A stretch of DNA of 61,389 nt from Alkalihalobacterium chitinilyticum (lineage in GTDB: Bacteria > Bacillota > Bacilli > Bacillales > Bacillaceae_F). The notes beneath the pieces are model-generated. The model saw only the letters and a program-made list of their open reading frames with translations. It was not told the origin of the DNA and searched no databases. The DNA lies in the NCBI RefSeq assembly GCF_029028005.1, contig NZ_JAOTPO010000024.1, forward strand, positions 1 through 61,389. The letters run 5' to 3'. This document shows, one piece after another, positions 51,574-60,652 of this stretch (position 1 is the stretch's first letter; each line of letters opens with the position of its first letter). Position numbers and translations under genes: made by a program.

Positions 51574-52554
51574 TCAATATAATCTATGTGTTCGTTTCGG
51601 TGAGAATAAACGTCGAATAAGTTCCGGATCAATATACTGTTCGACTAAAGCTTCTACTAACTTATCAGTAATACGCACATCGCGATCAACCATATCTAGA
51701 AATAAGGGAATTCCTCTTCCCTCTTTCGGAGTAATCGAGAAAATAAAGTCACAAATTCGATTGATTTCTTCTGTTTGTTCAATTAATACATCGACACCAA
51801 TTACAGCTGGATCCGTCGAAGGCCTCAGCCATGCTGTATGCACATGGGGTTTATGTTGAGCTTTTTCAAGAAACAACATCTCACCTTGCTTTAATACACC
51901 AAATAACAAATCTCGGTCATACACCAACTGTTGACCCTGTGCTTCATTAAACTCCAGCTCTAAAACCTGATACAAAAAGCTTGTACCTACTTCCTCTGTA
52001 ACACCGGCGATAAGAACATTATTCAAAAGCGCCAGCTCTCTTACTTCTTGCCAAAGTTTTGGTGCATCAATGGCATAATGTGTAAGTGAACCATCCATTA
52101 AAATAAGTTTGATAGATCCTTCTTCCATCATCGCTTTAGCCACCATCAATTCTAATTCAGCCATTTTTGATGAACGGACTCGCTTTTGACTTTCAATTTC
52201 CTCTTCAATCGTTTCTTCGACTTCTTCCAGCAAAGGAGTGTATAGATCAAATTCCCATTTTTCTTTTCCTTTAATGGTTCGTGCCAGTGCTTGAAAGAAA
52301 TAGATAACATGAGGATATTCACCTTTTGTCTGATTAACCGAACCATCAACAGCTGCTACCTCTAGTTCGGCAATCCAGTTCGACAAAAAATCAGCTTCAC
52401 TACGAGACATTTGTCGAAACTGTCCATTTTTGTCGAATAAACTTTGTCGAATTGTCGAATTAACACTTTGCTTATTTCCATATTTCATACGCAGTTCACT
52501 ATCCATTTTTGTCATTTTTTCTATTAAATGTCTTTGTACTTCTAACAACCACAC
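51574..52554 (-). CDS. nurA: NurA-domain nuclease
   Basis: Partner nuclease of HerA, about 326 aa. NurA marks are the metal-binding AAVDGS at about residues 67-72, the helix with SSKMAELELMVAKAM near 128-142, and LILMDGSL at 151-158. The C-terminal GIPLFLDMVDRDVRIT closes the fold. The N terminus (1-60) is polar. The start is a GTG at 52554 or, better, TTG at 52548 (AGGTGA six nt upstream). Adjacent herA makes the pair certain as an operon. It is divergent from abrB with a 200-bp gap, and holds a cluster of Spo0A-box heptamers in its 5' part. Confidence 0.85.
   Translation of the reverse strand: MWLLEVQRHLIEKMTKMDSELRMKYGNKQSVNSTIRQSLFDKNGQFRQMSRSEADFLSNWIAELEVAAVDGSVNQTKGEYPHVIYFFQALARTIKGKEKWEFDLYTPLLEEVEETIEEEIESQKRVRSSKMAELELMVAKAMMEEGSIKLILMDGSLTHYAIDAPKLWQEVRELALLNNVLIAGVTEEVGTSFLYQVLELEFNEAQGQQLVYDRDLLFGVLKQGEMLFLEKAQHKPHVHTAWLRPSTDPAVIGVDVLIEQTEEINRICDFIFSITPKEGRGIPLFLDMVDRDVRITDKLVEALVEQYIDPELIRRLFSPKRTHRLY
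52379..52459. promoter_or_regulatory. Cluster of five Spo0A-box heptamers inside nurA
   Basis: TGTCGAA on the plus strand at 52412-52418, 52431-52437, 52445-52451 and 52453-52459, and TTCGACA (the same box reversed) at 52379-52385. All are exact matches to the Spo0A box. In the nurA frame the boxes start at all three codon positions, so they are not a peptide repeat. They lie 190-270 bp upstream of the abrB -35 and about 95-175 bp into nurA. Function is not known. Confidence 0.7.
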
Positions 52555-52575
52555 TCACCTCTCATTTTAAAACCC

Positions 52576-52589
52576 TTGTTATACAACAA
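52576..52589. promoter_or_regulatory. Near-palindrome upstream of nurA
   Basis: TTGTTATACAACAA is a 12-of-14 palindrome. It sits 22 bp before the nurA GTG start, between nurA and the abrB promoter, where an operator would be expected. No regulator can be assigned. Confidence 0.35.
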
Positions 52590-52649
52590 CTTAACATAAA
52601 AATTAGAAAAAATTACTAGCGATATACTTAAATTTGTAAAAAAAATGAA

Positions 52650-52678
52650 TTGACTTGTTTTGGAAACACTGGTATTCT
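52650..52678 (+). promoter_or_regulatory. Sigma-A promoter of abrB
   Basis: TTGACT (52650-52655) and TATTCT (52673-52678) with a 17-bp spacer on the plus strand, about 70 bp upstream of the ATG. It is followed by a Spo0A box just downstream of the start, as in B. subtilis. Confidence 0.8.
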
Positions 52679-52695
52679 TGGTTTATAAAGAATTT

Positions 52696-52702
52696 TGTCG
52701 AA
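52696..52702 (+). promoter_or_regulatory. Spo0A box in the abrB leader
   Basis: Exact TGTCGAA just downstream of the abrB start site, followed at +10 bp by a degenerate second box (TGACATC). In B. subtilis Spo0A~P represses abrB by binding tandem boxes at this same place, so the arrangement is conserved. Confidence 0.8.
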
Positions 52703-52754
52703 AAATGACATCAATAAAACAAGATATAACCAAACATTGGGAGGAGAAAAGAAC

Positions 52755-53042
52755 ATGAAATCTACAGGTATTGTTCGTAAAGTTGATGAGTTAGGACGGG
52801 TAGTTATTCCAATTGAGCTTCGCCGTACACTTGATATTGCAGAGAAAGATGCATTAGAGATTTATGTTGATAACGACCGTATTATTTTAAAGAAATATAA
52901 GCCAAATATGACTTGTCAAATTACTGGGGAAGTATCTGATGACAACCTTTCAATTGCTGACGGAAAAATCATCTTAAGTCCTCAAGGTGCTAAAGCAATC
53001 ATTGATGAGCTTTCTAGTTACTTAGAAAAAACGAATAAATAA
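52755..53042 (+). CDS. abrB: Transition-state regulator AbrB
   Basis: Global repressor of post-exponential genes (including spoVG and sporulation genes). The 95 aa have an N-terminal swapped-hairpin DNA-binding domain (1-50) with the sequence MKSTGIVRKVDELGRVVIPI. This is the same fold as SpoVT, encoded at 26968. A C-terminal dimerisation domain follows. It is the only certain plus-strand protein gene here. The ATG at 52755 has GGGAGGAG upstream and matches B. subtilis AbrB in length; an upstream ATG does not. It is divergent from nurA, with its own promoter and terminator. Confidence 0.98.
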   Translation: MKSTGIVRKVDELGRVVIPIELRRTLDIAEKDALEIYVDNDRIILKKYKPNMTCQITGEVSDDNLSIADGKIILSPQGAKAIIDELSSYLEKTNK

Positions 53043-53050
53043 GTTGATAT

Positions 53051-53090
53051 AAAAAACGCGGCTCTGCAAATGCAGAGCCTTCTCTTTTTT
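53051..53090. terminator. Bidirectional terminator between abrB and rsmI
   Basis: A 9-bp perfect stem (GGCTCTGCA / TGCAGAGCC, loop AA) has a T-run on the plus strand (TCTCTTTTTT) and, read on the minus strand, GCGTTTTTT after the other arm. It therefore ends abrB from the left and rsmI from the right. Confidence 0.85.
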
Positions 53091-53964
53091 ACTTATGGTA
53101 TTCTGCATACACATCACGCTTCGGTAACTGCCTTTCTTTAGCTACTTCCTTAATGGCTTCCTTACTACTCATCTGCTTCTCTTCTATATAATGTTCAACA
53201 TGTTCATTTATTGAAAAGTTCTCCCACCATACGTCTTCTGTGAGCAGTACTTCACTTGCTCCATCGACAACTACACAAAATTCCCCTCTGACCTGGGAAG
53301 ATTGACTCCATTCAATGACCTCAGATATTGTTCCACGAATAAATTCCTCGTATCTCTTAGTTAGTTCGCGACAAATGGCTATTTTCCTATCACCTAATTG
53401 TTCTAGCACATGCTTTAACATCTCTTCTAAACGATGAGGAGATTCATAAAAAATAAGCGGAACTTGAATATTCTTTAACTGCTCTAATTCCTTTTTCCGC
53501 TCTTTTTTTTGTCGATTTAAAAAACCATAATAGTAAAAGTGCTGTGTATTAAGTCCTGACGCAATTAAAGCTGTAATGGCTGCATTTGCTCCTGGTAAAG
53601 GAATAACTGAAATTTCTTCTGCTAGACAATCTACAACGAGTTCATAACCAGGATCTGAAATAGCAGGTGTGCCTGCATCACTTACTAAAGCCACATTTCG
53701 TCCTTCTCTTAGAGTTTGGAGTAACTTCTCCCCGCTCCCTCGTTTATTATGATCATGATAACTTACAAGTTTAGTATCGATATCAAAATGAAGGCATAAT
53801 TTTTTCGTTTGTCTCGTATCTTCTGCTGCAATGACATCTACTTCTTTTAAAATTTTGACCGCTCGAAACGTCATATCTTCTAAGTTCCCGATAGGAGTTG
53901 GTATTAAATACAAACTTCCTATATCTTCTTCTTTTTCTTCAAAGCTCTTTTGCTGCCACATCAT
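53089..53964 (-). CDS. rsmI: 16S rRNA 2'-O-ribose C1402 methyltransferase RsmI
   Basis: Methylates the ribose of C1402 in the ribosomal P site. The 291-aa tetrapyrrole methylase-fold enzyme shows LIPTPIGNLEDMT near residues 21-33, ALVSDAGTPAISDPGY near 89-104 and FYESPHRL near 168-175. The ATG lies within the end of the GIY-YIG gene (26-bp overlap). The order rsmI-yazA-trmN is as in B. subtilis (yabC-yazA-yabB). Confidence 0.96.
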   Translation of the reverse strand: MMWQQKSFEEKEEDIGSLYLIPTPIGNLEDMTFRAVKILKEVDVIAAEDTRQTKKLCLHFDIDTKLVSYHDHNKRGSGEKLLQTLREGRNVALVSDAGTPAISDPGYELVVDCLAEEISVIPLPGANAAITALIASGLNTQHFYYYGFLNRQKKERKKELEQLKNIQVPLIFYESPHRLEEMLKHVLEQLGDRKIAICRELTKRYEEFIRGTISEVIEWSQSSQVRGEFCVVVDGASEVLLTEDVWWENFSINEHVEHYIEEKQMSSKEAIKEVAKERQLPKRDVYAEYHK

Positions 53965-54217
53965 TTAACTTCCCTTCTTGTATTAAACGCTCTTTGTCTC
54001 GTTTTGAAAGTTGTTTGATCGCATATTCTGATTGCATCGCTTCCTTTTTCGTCAAATACTCCTGACAAAATTCAAGTACAAATGGGCCCTTCCCGCGAGT
54101 GTACTTTGCTCCTTTTCCAGCTTCGTGCATTTGGATTCTGCGCTCAATATTATTGGTATATCCTGTATAGAGCGAGTCATCTTGACACCGAATCATATAT
54201 ACATAATGATTACCCAT
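53939..54217 (-). CDS. yazA: GIY-YIG nuclease-domain protein YazA
   Basis: A 92-residue protein formed mostly by a GIY-YIG nuclease domain: [19 protein letters not shown] at residues 5-23 gives the Y-x-Y..G-Y-T signature, and RR, E and KELGRDK-like residues follow. The ATG at 54217 matches the family start; the frame extends to 54319. It overlaps trmN by 8 bp and rsmI by 26 bp. Its biological role is unknown. YazA/UPF0213 proteins are common as tRNA- or RNA-linked nucleases in Firmicutes. Confidence 0.88.
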   Translation of the reverse strand: MGNHYVYMIRCQDDSLYTGYTNNIERRIQMHEAGKGAKYTRGKGPFVLEFCQEYLTKKEAMQSEYAIKQLSKRDKERLIQEGKLNDVAAKEL

Positions 54218-54947
54218 AATAGATGGCTTGAAACTCCTTCGTATACGTTTTTTCATCTTCATAGACGATAATAGTCGGTAAACATTTAACGCCAGGTTTC
54301 CCGTCTTTAATTCCTTCAACTAGCACAATATTGGCTTCTTTATTAGCCTTCGGTTGAACAAACTGAACTCGTTTAGGTTCAATTCGATATTTTCTCATCT
54401 GCTCAAAGATATCCGTCAGCCTTTCTGGTCGATGAACGAGAGCAACCTTTCCCTTTTGTCTTACTAATTTTGAACAGACTTGTATAACATCTTCTAATGT
54501 GCAATAAATCTCATGCCGTGCTATTTGAAAATGTATATTTACATTGCGATCGGATAATTCTTTTTTCTCAAAATAAGGTGGGTTGCATGTGACCAGATCG
54601 TATTCTTGACCTAAAATTTCTGGAGGCAATGACTTAATATCGGCTTGAACAAAATCGATCTGACTAGAAAGTTGGTTAAGTTCATTACTCCGAACAGCCA
54701 TATCATATAATCTTTCTTGAATTTCTACCCCAGTAATCGAGGCTTTACTTCTCGTACTTAACATAAATGGGATGATCCCGTTTCCTGTACATAAATCGAT
54801 AATCTTTCCTTTTTGGATCGGGACATAAGCGAACTTAGCTAGTAAAACGGCATCCATTGAAAATGAAAATACGTCACTAGCCTGTATAATTTGCAAGGAC
54901 CGGTTGGGTAAATAATCTATTCTTTCACTCGTATGTATTGTAACCAT
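54210..54947 (-). CDS. trmN: tRNA (adenine37-N6)-methyltransferase-like protein TrmN6/YabB
   Basis: SAM-dependent methyltransferase of 245 aa. The SAM motif [12 protein letters not shown] is near residues 54-65. The amino-methyltransferase motif VTCNPPYF near 122-129 (NPPY) points to N6-adenine methylation of tRNA. It is the first of three overlapping genes with yazA and rsmI. The start has an AGGAAG site. The exact target position is inferred from family. Confidence 0.88.
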   Translation of the reverse strand: MVTIHTSERIDYLPNRSLQIIQASDVFSFSMDAVLLAKFAYVPIQKGKIIDLCTGNGIIPFMLSTRSKASITGVEIQERLYDMAVRSNELNQLSSQIDFVQADIKSLPPEILGQEYDLVTCNPPYFEKKELSDRNVNIHFQIARHEIYCTLEDVIQVCSKLVRQKGKVALVHRPERLTDIFEQMRKYRIEPKRVQFVQPKANKEANIVLVEGIKDGKPGVKCLPTIIVYEDEKTYTKEFQAIYYG

Positions 54948-55012
54948 TACTTCCTCCAGATTTCATTGCGTTAGTCCTATTGTACACTAACACTCACAAT
55001 TATAACTCTAAA

Positions 55013-55117
55013 AAAAAGATGACCCAGTAAAATGTCCAGACCTTCTGCTACAACCCTGCTGTAATTAGCAAGGCTTTATTGTAAACAACAGATCAAACAT
55101 TTTTGAGTCATCCTAAA
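55013..55117 (-). terminator. Long hairpin terminator after yabA
   Basis: The minus strand begins AGGATGACTCAAAAATGTTT, and about 75 nt later the imperfect complement ACATTTTACTGGGTCATCT is followed by TTTTTTT. Outer arms of about 19 bp enclose an inner loop that may fold further. It starts 14 bp past the yabA stop and has the GATGACTCA end seen, with one change, in the palindromes at 35735 and 59876. Confidence 0.75.
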
Positions 55118-55128
55118 TAGCTGTTCGA

Positions 55129-55470
55129 TTATTTTTGATTAAAAAATGATAAGCAAAAGAGACAATCATCTTTACGGATACTACCGTAATCCGTACTACA
55201 AATGTGGAACCCTTCTTGGTACAACCTAGCTAAATTATCATACCCTTCACCTACTGGTTTCTTCTTCGCAGGATCTCTTTCTTCAATCGCTTCTTCTTGT
55301 TCAACTGTTTCATTAAGGCGTTTTCTTAAATTCTCATTCTCCACCTTTAAATAGTGGTTTTCCTCAATGAGTAGCGCAAGCTGTTCCTTTAAACCGCGGA
55401 GTTCATCGTGTAAACCGCCAATTCGCTCTTCAATTGAACTAACTTGTGAGAAAATCTCCTTTTTATCCAC
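55129..55470 (-). CDS. yabA: DNA replication initiation control protein YabA
   Basis: Binds DnaA and DnaN to limit initiation. The 113 aa have an N-terminal coiled coil (about 1-65, with heptad Leu and Glu in [19 protein letters not shown]), a linker, and a C-terminal zinc domain. His and Cys ligands appear in FHICSTDYG and DDCLFCLSF. The GTG at 55470 with GAGGTGG upstream fits; the frame continues to 55569 without homology. The gene lies between ricT and trmN, as in B. subtilis. Confidence 0.92.
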   Translation of the reverse strand: MDKKEIFSQVSSIEERIGGLHDELRGLKEQLALLIEENHYLKVENENLRKRLNETVEQEEAIEERDPAKKKPVGEGYDNLARLYQEGFHICSTDYGSIRKDDCLFCLSFFNQK

Positions 55471-55483
55471 GTTTCCCACCTCA

Positions 55484-56314
55484 TTACTCTGTGACTTGGG
55501 TCGAAACCGTTTCTTCAAAAAGCTCTTCAAGTGTGAATTCAACGATTCGTTGTTGTTCAAATAACTCAACTTGAATAATACGCTCTAAAATGTTAAGCCC
55601 CACTACTCTACCTCGTCCATTTGGCGTTTTAATTTCTTTCCCAATATCAGGTAAAGATTGTTTAACAGACTCATAATGATCATTTTCATATTTTAAACAA
55701 CACATGAGACGACCACATAACCCTGAAATTTTTGCCGGATTTAACGACAAGTTTTGATCTTTAGCCATTTTAATTGAGACAGGTTCGAAATCGCCTAAAA
55801 ACGATGAACAGCAAAGAACTCGCCCGCATGGACCAATTCCACCTAGCATTTTGGCTTCATCTCGAACACCAATTTGACGTAATTCAATTCGGGTTCTAAA
55901 TATAGCTGCTAAGTCTTTTACAAGCTCCCTGAAGTCAATTCTTCCATCAGCTGTAAAATAAAACAGAACTTTATTGCGGTCAAACGTATATTCTACATCA
56001 ACAAGCTTCATATCTAGTTGATGTTCTATTATTTTTTCTTGGCAAACATTGAAAGCTTTCTTCGCGGCTTCTTTATTCTCATTGACAATTAGTTTGTCTT
56101 TTTCATCAGCAATACGAAGAACTTGCTTTAACGGAAGAACGACATCGTTATCATCGACTTCCTTTTTTTCAATGACTACCCTTCCATATTCCACCCCTCT
56201 TGATGTTTCGACAATTACCCATTCACCTTTAGGTAACTCGAATTCACCAGGGGAAAAGTAATAAATTTTACCCGCTTTTTTAAAGCGAACACCTACGACA
56301 TGATGCACTATCAA
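55484..56314 (-). CDS. ricT: Regulatory iron-sulfur-containing complex subunit RicT (YaaT, PSP1 domain)
   Basis: Part of the RicA-RicF-RicT complex that helps RNase Y mature polycistronic mRNAs and is needed for sporulation phosphorelay. The 276 aa carry the PSP1 domain, with [18 protein letters not shown] near the start, [15 protein letters not shown] near 160-174, and [13 protein letters not shown] near 198-210. The Cys pairs probably bind Fe-S. It follows holB directly and precedes yabA, as in B. subtilis. RicA and RicF are not in the window. Confidence 0.94.
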   Translation of the reverse strand: MIVHHVVGVRFKKAGKIYYFSPGEFELPKGEWVIVETSRGVEYGRVVIEKKEVDDNDVVLPLKQVLRIADEKDKLIVNENKEAAKKAFNVCQEKIIEHQLDMKLVDVEYTFDRNKVLFYFTADGRIDFRELVKDLAAIFRTRIELRQIGVRDEAKMLGGIGPCGRVLCCSSFLGDFEPVSIKMAKDQNLSLNPAKISGLCGRLMCCLKYENDHYESVKQSLPDIGKEIKTPNGRGRVVGLNILERIIQVELFEQQRIVEFTLEELFEETVSTQVTE

Positions 56315-57301
56315 CTATCCCTCCTGTAATCTGAGCAAAAGCCGCTCCATTAATAATTGCGGATTTACATTTGAACTCAGATGTCTCTTTGCATCAAAAA
56401 TAGCCGACATTTGTCTGGAAATTTTCTCTTGTGAGCTATATAACGCTTGGTGGTCAAGGCGTTCCAGTTGATCTACAAAAATCAGACCATCTTTTTCACC
56501 AAGCTGTGTGTATAATAAATCTCTATACCATAAGAGCAATAAATCAATTCCTAACCCAAGCTCTTCTTTTCCTTTGAAGTGCGGTAACCACTTTTCTTGA
56601 AGGGTAAAGAACATTTGCTGGGGGCGAGAATAGACCTCTTCCGTTAATTGTAACACTACATTACGTGCTTGTACAATCCAGTCTTCCTGACAAAGTTGGC
56701 GTGCATCTTCTAGATTGGAAGTCATTTCCGTAAGAATTTTTGCTATAGGGCGTGATAGACCTTCATCTACTAACACCTTTTCCATCTCTCTATTAGAAAG
56801 CGGCGTAAAGGATAAGACTTGACTTCGTGAAATAATTGTATTTAACATTTGATGTAAATTTTCAGTAAGAAGCACTGCAATAGTAGGTGCTTCAGGTTCT
56901 TCAAGAAACTTAAGCAAGCTATTTGCAGCACTTGGAGTCATTTTCTCTGCATGTTTAATAATATAAAACTTCTGACTTGATTCCATTCCACGGTAAGAAA
57001 ACTCAGTTCGCAGTAATTCTACTTGCTGTTTTTTAATGGATTGCCCATCGGGTGAGATCAGGTGAACATCGGGATGATTTCCAGAAGCGACCCGTTTACA
57101 ATCCGAGCACTGACCACACGGTTCAGCAGTCGTTTTTTCTTTACAAAAATAACTTTTCCCTAGTTGCAGAGCGACTTCCATTTTCCTTGTACCTCTGCTT
57201 CCCTCAAAAACATAGGCATGGGTTAAGCGATCTTTAGTAATACTATTCGTTAATATTTGGACAACCTTATGTTGAGTTTGATTAAGCTGCTCCCACGTCA
57301 T
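56315..57301 (-). CDS. holB: DNA polymerase III subunit delta'
   Basis: Clamp-loader subunit that works with DnaX and HolA to load the sliding clamp. The 328 aa have an AAA+ N-terminal part with a relaxed P-loop region (FEGSRGTRKMEVALQLG near residues 31-47), which is normal for delta'. A zinc-binding Cys cluster CGQCSDCKR lies near 62-70. KFLEEPEAPT near 140-150 marks the sensor region. It is followed without a gap by ricT. The yaaR gene found between yaaQ and holB in B. subtilis is missing. Confidence 0.95.
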   Translation of the reverse strand: MTWEQLNQTQHKVVQILTNSITKDRLTHAYVFEGSRGTRKMEVALQLGKSYFCKEKTTAEPCGQCSDCKRVASGNHPDVHLISPDGQSIKKQQVELLRTEFSYRGMESSQKFYIIKHAEKMTPSAANSLLKFLEEPEAPTIAVLLTENLHQMLNTIISRSQVLSFTPLSNREMEKVLVDEGLSRPIAKILTEMTSNLEDARQLCQEDWIVQARNVVLQLTEEVYSRPQQMFFTLQEKWLPHFKGKEELGLGIDLLLLWYRDLLYTQLGEKDGLIFVDQLERLDHQALYSSQEKISRQMSAIFDAKRHLSSNVNPQLLMERLLLRLQEG

Positions 57302-57322
57302 TAATTCCCAACACCTTTTATT

Positions 57323-57676
<354 letters not shown>

Positions 57677-58312
57677 TTAACGCTTCTCTAAATGTTGTTC
57701 GATCATTAGAAGAGCGCTGGAATACACGCTTTCAAAAGATTCATTGGCATTAACGACTTGTATGCGGTCTTTATACAATTTCGTTAGCTGATCATAGCCT
57801 TGGAGCACTTTCTTATGAAAAGTCTCATTTTCTTGGTCCAGACGATTCACTTCTCTGCCTTTATCTTTTGCAATTCTTGCTAAGCCGACTTCCGGATCGA
57901 CTCTAAAATAAAGTGTTAAATCCGGCCAGTATTCATCTATAGCCATTTTATTAATCATTAATATATTCTCAAAACCAATACCTCTAGCAAACCCTTGATA
58001 TGCTAAACTACTATCAATAAAACGATCACACAGAACAATCTTGCCTTCTTCTAAGGCTGGAACGATTTTCTCTACTAAATGCTGTCGTCTTGCAGCAGCG
58101 TATAGTAATGCTTCCGTTCTTCCATCCATTTCAGTATGTTTTTCATTCAAGATCACCGAACGGATTTCCTCAGAGATTTTAATTCCACCTGGCTCCCTTG
58201 TCATGACAACATCGTAGCCGTTATCTATTAAATAGTCATATATTTTCGATAAAGCGGATGTTTTCCCAGCGCCTTCTCCACCCTCTGCTGTAATAAATAA
58301 ACCCTTTCTCAT
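57677..58312 (-). CDS. tmk: Thymidylate kinase
   Basis: Phosphorylates dTMP to dTDP for DNA synthesis. The 211 aa show the P-loop [12 protein letters not shown] near residues 8-19, the DR[E/F]-type TREPGG near 38-43, and [13 protein letters not shown] near 92-104. A LID-region arginine segment lies near 145. The ATG overlaps the stop of the upstream decarboxylase gene (58309) by 4 bp (ATGA). The order yaaO-tmk-darA is conserved. Confidence 0.97.
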   Translation of the reverse strand: MRKGLFITAEGGEGAGKTSALSKIYDYLIDNGYDVVMTREPGGIKISEEIRSVILNEKHTEMDGRTEALLYAAARRQHLVEKIVPALEEGKIVLCDRFIDSSLAYQGFARGIGFENILMINKMAIDEYWPDLTLYFRVDPEVGLARIAKDKGREVNRLDQENETFHKKVLQGYDQLTKLYKDRIQVVNANESFESVYSSALLMIEQHLEKR

Positions 58313-59772
58313 TCTTCGTCCTCTTTTCTCTCATCTATAATAAAAACTTTAACTCCCGTTTCTTTTAAGTTCGTATGACCTTGAAAGCGGGTTTCTGCAT
58401 TGATTAGTTTTAAAATAGTTGCAATCTTTTCTTCAGTTATAGTTTCGCCTGGTATCAAAATCGGCACACCTGGTGGATAGGGAATAATTGGTTCTGCAAT
58501 CAGATAACCTGCTGAATCCTCTAAACGTACATTTTTCGTATCATAACTGCTCATTGCTTCTTGTGTTAAATTGAGTGATGAAAGTCGTTGTAATTCTACT
58601 TTTTGATGACTGCTTATTCTTTCTTTCACCTTATATGGCTTTAAAACACTTTTAAGCACTGGCAGGATAGATTGGGTCTCTTTAAAAGGTGCCAAAGGTA
58701 ATACAAGAAGCAATAACTCCTCGTTTGCTAACTCTATATATATATTCTTTTCTTCTAATAAGCGTTGAATTTCTATTCCAGTTAATTCACAGTTCGTTCT
58801 TAAAGTAATCTTTAATGGATCTGTTGTCAAAGAAGCACTTTCCTTCAACTCAACAACAGTGATCTGAGGAATTTCTTTTAGTTGATTTTTAAACTGTTGA
58901 CTGCTTTCTACAATCGCCGATATTTCTTCTTGATTTAGATTCGCTGCATAATATCTGGCTAAATCTAAAGATGCCAATATGGGATACGAAGGGCTGCTAG
59001 ATTGGAGTACTTGTAAATAGTACGCTATTTTTTCGTTAGAGATGAATGCACTGTTAACATGTAAGAAAGAACCCATCGTCATTGCCGGTAACGTCTTATG
59101 TGCCGACTGCACGACAACATCTGCACCTTGACTGAGCGCTGCCGCTGGCAACCCTTCTCCCAATCCAAAGTGAGCACCATGTGCTTCATCAATAAGTACT
59201 GGGATATTACTCTGATGAGCTGTTTTAATGATTTCTTCTAAATTTGTCGTAATCCCGTAATAACTCGGATTCGTTAAAAAAAGTGCTTTCGCCTTAGGAT
59301 AAGTTTGAATAGCTTCGATAACCGTCTCCAAGCTGACACCTGTTGATAATCTAGTATCTTCATCGTAATTCGGTGTTAAATAAATGGGTGTTGCTTGTGC
59401 TAATTGTATGCCATTCATTACTGACTTGTGACTGTCTCTTTGAACGAGAATGATCTCATCTTTTTTACAAACAGATAGGATCATCGCTAAATTCCCAACC
59501 GTTGAGCCACCCACTAAAAAATAGGATGATGCTGCACCATATGCATCTGCTAATAATTGTTGGGCTTCTTTTATAATGGTTTGCGCATCATGGAGATCAT
59601 CTAATCCATTCAGTTCTGTCGCATCGAGTTTTAGTATGGAAGCAAATGATCCCCTTCCAATTTCAGGAAATACACTCCCCCACTTATGCCCAGGAACGTG
59701 AAATGAATAAGACTTTTTATGAAGATGTTCCATCAGCTTTGAAAAAAGCGGCGTCAATTGTTGATTTGTCAT
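58309..59772 (-). CDS. yaaO: Orn/Lys/Arg-decarboxylase family PLP enzyme (YaaO)
   Basis: A fold I PLP enzyme of 487 aa with [12 protein letters not shown] near residue 25, DEAHGAHFG near 192-200, and the PLP lysine in [12 protein letters not shown] near 217-228. It belongs to the basic amino-acid decarboxylases. The substrate (Arg, Lys or Orn) is not certain. The ATG at 59772 matches the family and has AAAGGA upstream; the frame extends to 59865 without support. It lies upstream of tmk, coupled by a 4-bp overlap. Confidence 0.85.
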   Translation of the reverse strand: MTNQQLTPLFSKLMEHLHKKSYSFHVPGHKWGSVFPEIGRGSFASILKLDATELNGLDDLHDAQTIIKEAQQLLADAYGAASSYFLVGGSTVGNLAMILSVCKKDEIILVQRDSHKSVMNGIQLAQATPIYLTPNYDEDTRLSTGVSLETVIEAIQTYPKAKALFLTNPSYYGITTNLEEIIKTAHQSNIPVLIDEAHGAHFGLGEGLPAAALSQGADVVVQSAHKTLPAMTMGSFLHVNSAFISNEKIAYYLQVLQSSSPSYPILASLDLARYYAANLNQEEISAIVESSQQFKNQLKEIPQITVVELKESASLTTDPLKITLRTNCELTGIEIQRLLEEKNIYIELANEELLLLVLPLAPFKETQSILPVLKSVLKPYKVKERISSHQKVELQRLSSLNLTQEAMSSYDTKNVRLEDSAGYLIAEPIIPYPPGVPILIPGETITEEKIATILKLINAETRFQGHTNLKETGVKVFIIDERKEDEE

Positions 59773-59875
59773 ATGGCATTCCTTTGTAATATATTTGGTT
59801 TCTATTATAAAGCATTTCATCAAAATATGCCTGCCACACTGTACATAAAAGTGTTTTAAATTCAATAAATACTAA

Positions 59876-59984
59876 AGGCTGACTCATACGTGTCTCATCT
59901 TCTAAAACATATACGATAATGAAGGCCTCTCCTGGGCGCTTCACTTCGCATATAAGATGTATGACACAATATTTGAGTCAGCCT
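59876..59984 (-). repeat. Long palindromic element after csfB
   Basis: A 109-bp imperfect palindrome with perfect 11-bp ends (AGGCTGACTCA / TGAGTCAGCCT). The arms remain similar throughout, including GTGTC / GACAC and a CATCTT / AAGATG pair. It starts right after the csfB stop (59988). It could act as a bidirectional terminator between csfB and yaaO. The ends are the same as at 35735-35845; the interiors differ. Confidence 0.7.
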
Positions 59985-59987
59985 CTT

Positions 59988-60203
59988 TTAATTAATTGTT
60001 GGTATCTTTATCTTTTTCATCTTCTTTAAGTAGTAATGATAGAACAAGTCATCTGGGTCTGTTAGTACAATCTGCCTTTCACAATCTTCACAAATAAATT
60101 GTTCAACCAAATGAATTCCTTCACTTTTCTCCTGATCACATACGACACATTGCTTGTGACCTGTATTCGTTACCTTTAAGTTATCGATAACAATCACCCC
60201 CAT
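59988..60203 (-). CDS. csfB: Anti-sigma-G factor Gin (CsfB)
   Basis: Inhibits sigma-G (and in the mother cell sigma-E) during sporulation. The protein of up to 71 aa has a zinc finger with two Cys-X2-Cys pairs, QCVVCDQE near residues 18-25 and FICEDCERQ near 38-46, joined by EGIHLVEQ. The N-terminal start is uncertain: the ATG at 60203 has its GGGGGTG inside the coding region, so a later start could be used. It is first in the window's protein gene order, next to rrn, as csfB is in B. subtilis. Confidence 0.87.
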   Translation of the reverse strand: MGVIVIDNLKVTNTGHKQCVVCDQEKSEGIHLVEQFICEDCERQIVLTDPDDLFYHYYLKKMKKIKIPTIN

Positions 60204-60385
60204 TATGAATTAATGGACAAGTTGATCGAAAACTATACATTTTTTAAAATATTCTTTTACTTTTGTGAGCAAATACCTAGGCCTATTCTTTACTATATGT
60301 TCCCCTTTATCGCATTGTGTCTGTCTTACACGGAAAGTGCATTTTTTTATGCTGTTATATATGTAGCTTGATAAAGACATGATTT

Positions 60386-60418
60386 TCAATATATCGGCGT
60401 AACTCGATGATATATTGA
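60386..60418. repeat. Inverted repeat in the csfB-5S gap
   Basis: A perfect 10-bp inverted repeat, TCAATATATC (60386-60395) and GATATATTGA (60409-60418), with a 13-nt loop. It has no T-run, so it is more likely an operator or a chance AT-rich palindrome than a terminator. Confidence 0.4.
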
Positions 60419-60448
60419 TGAAACGTATTCTTTAGTCATTTTTAACAC

Positions 60449-60478
60449 TAAAAAAGCACAAAACCGTATTGTTGTGCC
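60449..60478 (-). terminator. Terminator-like hairpin in the csfB-5S gap
   Basis: The minus strand reads GGCACAACAATACGGTTTTGTGC and then TTTTTTAG. The stem GCACAA / TTGTGC is short but has a good T-run. The string ACTAAAAAAGCACAA is also found in the true rrn terminator at 60983-61014, so this may be a copied rrn tail. Confidence 0.65.
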
Positions 60479-60652
60479 TTCTACCTAATGTTCTTTTCTT
60501 CATACGGGAACGTAATAACCGATGAGTTATCCTCGCTGCCGATGAGTTAAGATTAATGTGTAAATTAGGTTTGTCGTATGGTTCTCTACGATCTTTTCAT
60601 CGTAGAAGTGATGAATTTTGTAGGTTTTTGTCGAGAAATCGATAAAGTGAAA

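Noticed and set aside
52152-52349. Frames in other phases within nurA and herA
   Set aside because: They lack ribosome binding sites and conserved motifs and are shadows of the real genes.
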